Assembly: GCF_949987515.2 (NCBI RefSeq)
Contig: NC_082685.1
Span: forward strand, 31,496,668 to 31,560,667
Source: Delphinus delphis
Taxonomy: Eukaryota > Chordata > Mammalia > Artiodactyla > Delphinidae
DNA length: 64,000 bases
Direction: 5' to 3'
In this document: positions 60,272 through 64,000 of the stretch, piece by piece
How the letters are laid out: each line of letters starts with the position of its first letter
Numbering within the stretch: position 1 is the first letter of the stretch
Notes under the pieces: generated by a model
Seen by the model: the letters and a program-made list of their open reading frames with translations, nothing else
The model's database searches: none
What the model was told of the DNA's origin: nothing
Made by a program: the position numbers and the translations under genes

Positions 60272-60579
60272 CCATTAATTCTTTAATTTTAAAATATTAG
60301 CCATCTGTAAACATTTGACATGTTCATTTTCATTCCAAATGCAATTGTCGACACACACACAGACACATATATTCCAACAATTTATCTTACCTTCCAAAAT
60401 AGCCAAGCTATATGAAATTCACTGTTCTCTAAGAAATAATCACTTAGAATTTTTTTTATTATTAATTCTTTCTACATTCACGTCTCTAGTAATTCCTATT
60501 TTTAGAAATATATTCTAACGAAATCCTCATGGATACATGATAAGATTTTCTAGAACAACATCTAACACAACACTGTGTT
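60272..60579. other. Unassigned spacer
   Basis: Short CA run at 60350-60362; otherwise nothing recognised. Confidence 0.4.
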
Positions 60580-60835
60580 AGCAAACTGTTGAAAAATAAA
60601 TGTCCAACACCAGAGGATCAAATAAATATATTATGGTATCTTTTATGTAATTTTAAATACAGATATTTAAAATTATGTGATAGAAGACTGAAAAGATGCT
60701 CTTGATTTATTTTTGAATGGAATAAAATGAGATTACCAAAGACCATGAACATCATGATGTCATTCTGGTAAAAGAACACATAGAAGGAAAAAAAGACTTA
60801 AAGGATATGCATTAATATGGTGTATTGTTTTTAAG
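60580..60835 (+). mobile_element. Old L1 3' end fragment (L1ME-like)
   Basis: aatgtccaacaccagaggatc, aaatatattatggtatc, gaacacatagaaggaaaaaaagact and aaaggatatgcattaatatgg resemble the L1ME 3' region. Confidence 0.65.
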
Positions 60836-61386
60836 AATCTATTGATGCTATTTTGGTCAGTCTTGCAATCCTGCAAATAGAGCTGGTCTGAGGAAGAGAC
60901 GATTATAAGCTATATGCAACTTGAGTTTTAAGAGTTTATTCCTCAGTAGGCTCTCCGGCTTCTCTTTTTATTCTTTTCTTCCACATCTTAAAACTCCACA
61001 AATTTACGTTTTTTTTCTTTAGCTTAATGTCATTAATTTTGCCAAAACAACAAATACTTCAGGTTAAATAAAGTTATATTTTGCGTGTGTGTTTATATCT
61101 TAGTTAAACTGAGTTCACCAGAATATCTCCAGAGAAAGGATCAAGAAAGAAGAAGGCAGCAAGGGCATAAGTATACTGGGTACACGCCAGCTGAATCTCT
61201 TTATTCCGTTGAATATCAGTTTCCCTCTCAGTGAAGAGATTAGACCAAATCATTTCACAAAGCCCTTCCTGCACAGTCATTCCATGACTATGATGAGAGG
61301 TAATGCATGTCAAAGGGAGAAAAAGATATAAGAAAGAAAAAACAATAGCAGCCCAGAACAATCTCTTACTTAGAGCCCAATTTTAT
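60836..61386. other. Unassigned stretch
   Basis: No gene or repeat recognised; an 85-codon minus-strand frame at 61104-61361 has a hydrophobic N-terminus by composition only. Confidence 0.4.
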
Positions 61387-61563
61387 TGTAATGGTTTCCA
61401 AATGTTACTTGCCCATCCAAATCATCAGGAGTGCCTGCTAAAATTACTGGCTTTCCTTTCTGATTCCACCTATCTGACCTTGGATTTGAGTGTCTGCATT
61501 TTGAAAACCCTAAGTGGCCTTAATATAGCAGGAGTGTGAAATAACGTTTGGGAACTATTGGTC
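61387..61563 (+). mobile_element. MER5A-type hAT (Charlie) DNA transposon
   Basis: aatggtttccaaatgttac, catcaggagtgcctgctaaaattac, tttctgattccacctatctg and gtttgggaactattgg match MER5A order with degenerate terminal inverted repeats. Confidence 0.8.
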
Positions 61564-63765
61564 AAGGCAGAATGTTTTAAGCATATTTCTTTCTAGCTTA
61601 GAGTTAGACAGGTAAATAGGATAAGTAAAAAAGCATCTGATCAACTTATTGTTTCTGCATTATTGTTTCTTACCCCTTTCATGCAAGAAAGGCAAACAGT
61701 GCAATCAAGCTAGAGATGTTATTTTGATTAGCAGTTTAGAATTCTCTTGCTACCATGTTTTGAAAATATTTACATTCATAGCCATTTCTCAATAAACAAT
61801 TTCCACTAAGGGTCAGAGGGTTAAAAGGCTCTTTGTTAATTTGATAAGGCACTGAATTACTTAATATTATATCTGTTGAAAATCTCAGGTTTTAATGTGA
61901 CCATTACACATAAAAGTTATCAATGATTTCATCAGCTTAATAGGGCTATTGCTCCTGTGTTCAATTTATTATGTGGAACTACCTGGGTGTCAGTGGATAT
62001 GGCTTTGAACATTTCAAACAGATTTATTTTTAGTTTCTGATTCAAAATTCAGTAGATGTTCTGGAAGGACTATGGTATGTAATGGAAAATATACATCAAA
62101 ATTGTATAAGGGAACAAATAACCAGAAATAGAGCAAAAACAGGGGAATCTAGTCTGGTAATTAAAATCTAGGGTATTAAAAAGGCAAATGCCTTCTGACC
62201 TAACCTCTATTTCCATTTAGGGACACGATCATTAAAGTAAAATTCCTGATTTCATTTCTGCCACACACATACACACCTCAAACTTGAAAGAACTTTTCTG
62301 ATTGGTAGCTTGAGAGTAGAGATTAGTCATGCAAGTCTCAGCCCATTCTCAGTTCTCTCTTTAGATATGACTGATGCAGAGAACACACATTCTGGTTTGC
62401 TCTCTCACCTGTAAGGAATCTTGGCAGGACAGGCTCTGATATGAGAAGCACTGGGGTTAGGCTGTCCACTGCAATCTATGAAGGGGTGGGTGGGTATATC
62501 TGATTTAGGGGAGAAATACTGAGCCCAAATGACCTTATATATAAGTCACACCCTCCAGTTTACTAGCCTTCCACTTTTATCTGTAATAAAGTTGATATGT
62601 TGATCCTTGCGTCTCTAAATCGTATGCCTACTTCTTAGTTGATCTAAAGAGGGAAAGGAGGGTGTTGTTTAGGGACCCTATAAAATCCCTCCTAGGGAAT
62701 GCACGGAGGGATTTCAGGGCCCTCTCCAAATTATACAGATAGTAGTACAAATCTACTTCAGGATCCAGAACTGATTTTTCTAATTTCAACTTCCTGTATC
62801 TCCCCCTCTTACTCTATACATGATTACCTTGGGATTCAGTTAAAAGTCCTTGTCTGAAAACAAAACCACCCCCCAGAGAATCTCTTTATAGAAGGTGACT
62901 TAAAAGTTGCAGAGGTAGTTTAAATTAGTGGTGAAAAGGGTTTGATGGCTACTGTTTTTTTTTTTTTTTTTTTTTTACATTTTCTGGTAATGTACTGTGG
63001 CTCCCATGCCTACCTAGGGATGGGCATGCACCCCTGGCAAAGGTCCAATGATTTGTTCAGAGTTGGGTTTCCAGGCCTGCCCCACCAGGGCCATTTCCTC
63101 AGATCAGTGTTGTTGTTGAAGCTAGTGGAGAAGACACTTCCTTCTGCCTCTCAATTTTAAATTTAATGTCAACTTTAATTTCGGTTTTAATTTCCAGTTG
63201 ACAATATGAATCTGGAGGCTTTTAGCAGTCATGTTCTCCATTTCTTTTGGCGAAAGTTTTGCTGAAACACAAGGTATGAGACCAAATGGAGTAAAAGGGC
63301 TGTGGCACCCTTGGCCTTTTGGCAAAACAGTTGCACAATCTAGTAAAAACTTTGATTTATTTAAGCCAATACGAGTTGAGCTTCTGTGTTTGCAACAGTT
63401 TTGAGTAAAGCAGGAGGCATACAGACTTAAGATAACTTTTTAAGACAGAAGTAAGATATGTTTATTGTCTTGAGAATTAAGACAATACAGGAACAGAAAA
63501 TACTCCAGACTGAGGTCAAACTGTTGACGTATATTTTCTTTCAGTATATTTCCTACACTTTTTAGAAAACATGTTTGTGCATGCATGAATGCATGCACAC
63601 AAATAAATGTCCAAAGCACTGTTACTATCAAATTGTTTTTTAACCCCTTTTCTTCACTAAACAATTTATCATGAAAAATTACCTAATGCATTGTAATTTT
63701 TATGCAGCAGAACTTACTATACAGCAAAGACTGACTCTTAATCCTTCTTTCCATCCTTTTTGCCT
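61564..63765. other. Unassigned stretch
   Basis: About 2.2 kb with no recognised transposon or gene apart from a T run at 62956-62976 and a near-palindrome at 63576-63599. Confidence 0.45.
63576..63599. repeat. 24-base near-perfect palindrome
   Basis: Arms tgtgcatgcat (63576-63586) and atgcatgcaca (63589-63599) are perfect reverse complements around a 2-base centre. Confidence 0.95.
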
Positions 63766-63885
63766 CTCTTCAATAAATTTTTGAACCTTACTAGGTTCCA
63801 GGAATTGTCCTGTGCACTAAGGATACTGCAGTGAACAAGAGAGGTAGGGTTCCTCTTTATATGAAAATTAATTTTTGGTGGGTGA
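63766..63885 (-). mobile_element. L2 LINE, 3' end
   Basis: ttcaataaatttttgaacc, ctaggttccaggaattgtcc and ggatactgcagtgaacaagag are the reverse complement of the L2 terminus. Confidence 0.75.
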
Positions 63886-64000
63886 AACTATATTAACAAA
63901 GCAAACAAAATAATCCCAGATAATATACATAGTACTAGGAAAACAACAAGATTGTGTGATAAAAGTAACAGGGGAGGGGAGGAGACAATATTAGGTAGGA

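Overview
This is nuclear DNA from a mammal, almost certainly a cetacean. The evidence is the SINE content: at least ten tRNA-derived CHR-type SINEs start with a gggcttccctggtgg-type head and end in a poly(A) or A-rich tail. Eight belong to the short, GC-rich subtype typical of whales and dolphins, and two to the longer, older subtype. Several L1 3' ends are of the cetartiodactyl type (ending near ctgattcactttgttata), and the background holds pan-mammalian MIR, L2, MLT1, MER5A and Tigger remnants.

I find no credible protein-coding exon, rRNA, tRNA gene, CRISPR array or operon. Every long open frame that can be explained lies in a SINE, L1, L2 or Tigger copy. The window reads as AT-rich intergenic (or deep intronic) sequence.

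Layout: 1-7200 is dense in old L1 copies carrying younger SINE and L1 insertions. 7200-22500 is mostly unassigned sequence with scattered MIR and L2, one ERV LTR inside a MIR (9937-10791), and one young SINE (17744-17952). 22500-26800 mixes L1, MIR, L2 and a SINE. 26800-37300 is repeat-poor, with two MLT1-class LTRs. 37371-41136 is a transposon cluster: a non-autonomous Tigger element, a broken Tigger1 transposase copy, L1 tails, a truncated SINE and a poly(A)-only insertion. 41137-48500 is mostly unassigned but contains two related copies of an unidentified sequence. 48500-54000 is a deep nest: an L2 split by L1 copies that themselves carry SINEs and microsatellites. 54000-64000 is repeat-poor apart from a well-preserved solo retroviral LTR (55983-56405), a SINE, an L1 fragment, MER5A and L2.

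The genes do not work together here because there are none. What the window records is a history of retrotransposition. The observations most worth checking are a target site used twice (three copies of one 14-base duplication), a poly(A)-only insertion, the solo LTR, a perfect 51-base tandem duplication inside a MIR, an unidentified paired repeat, and two microsatellites grown at the same internal position of two L1 copies. I see no sign of a new multi-gene system.
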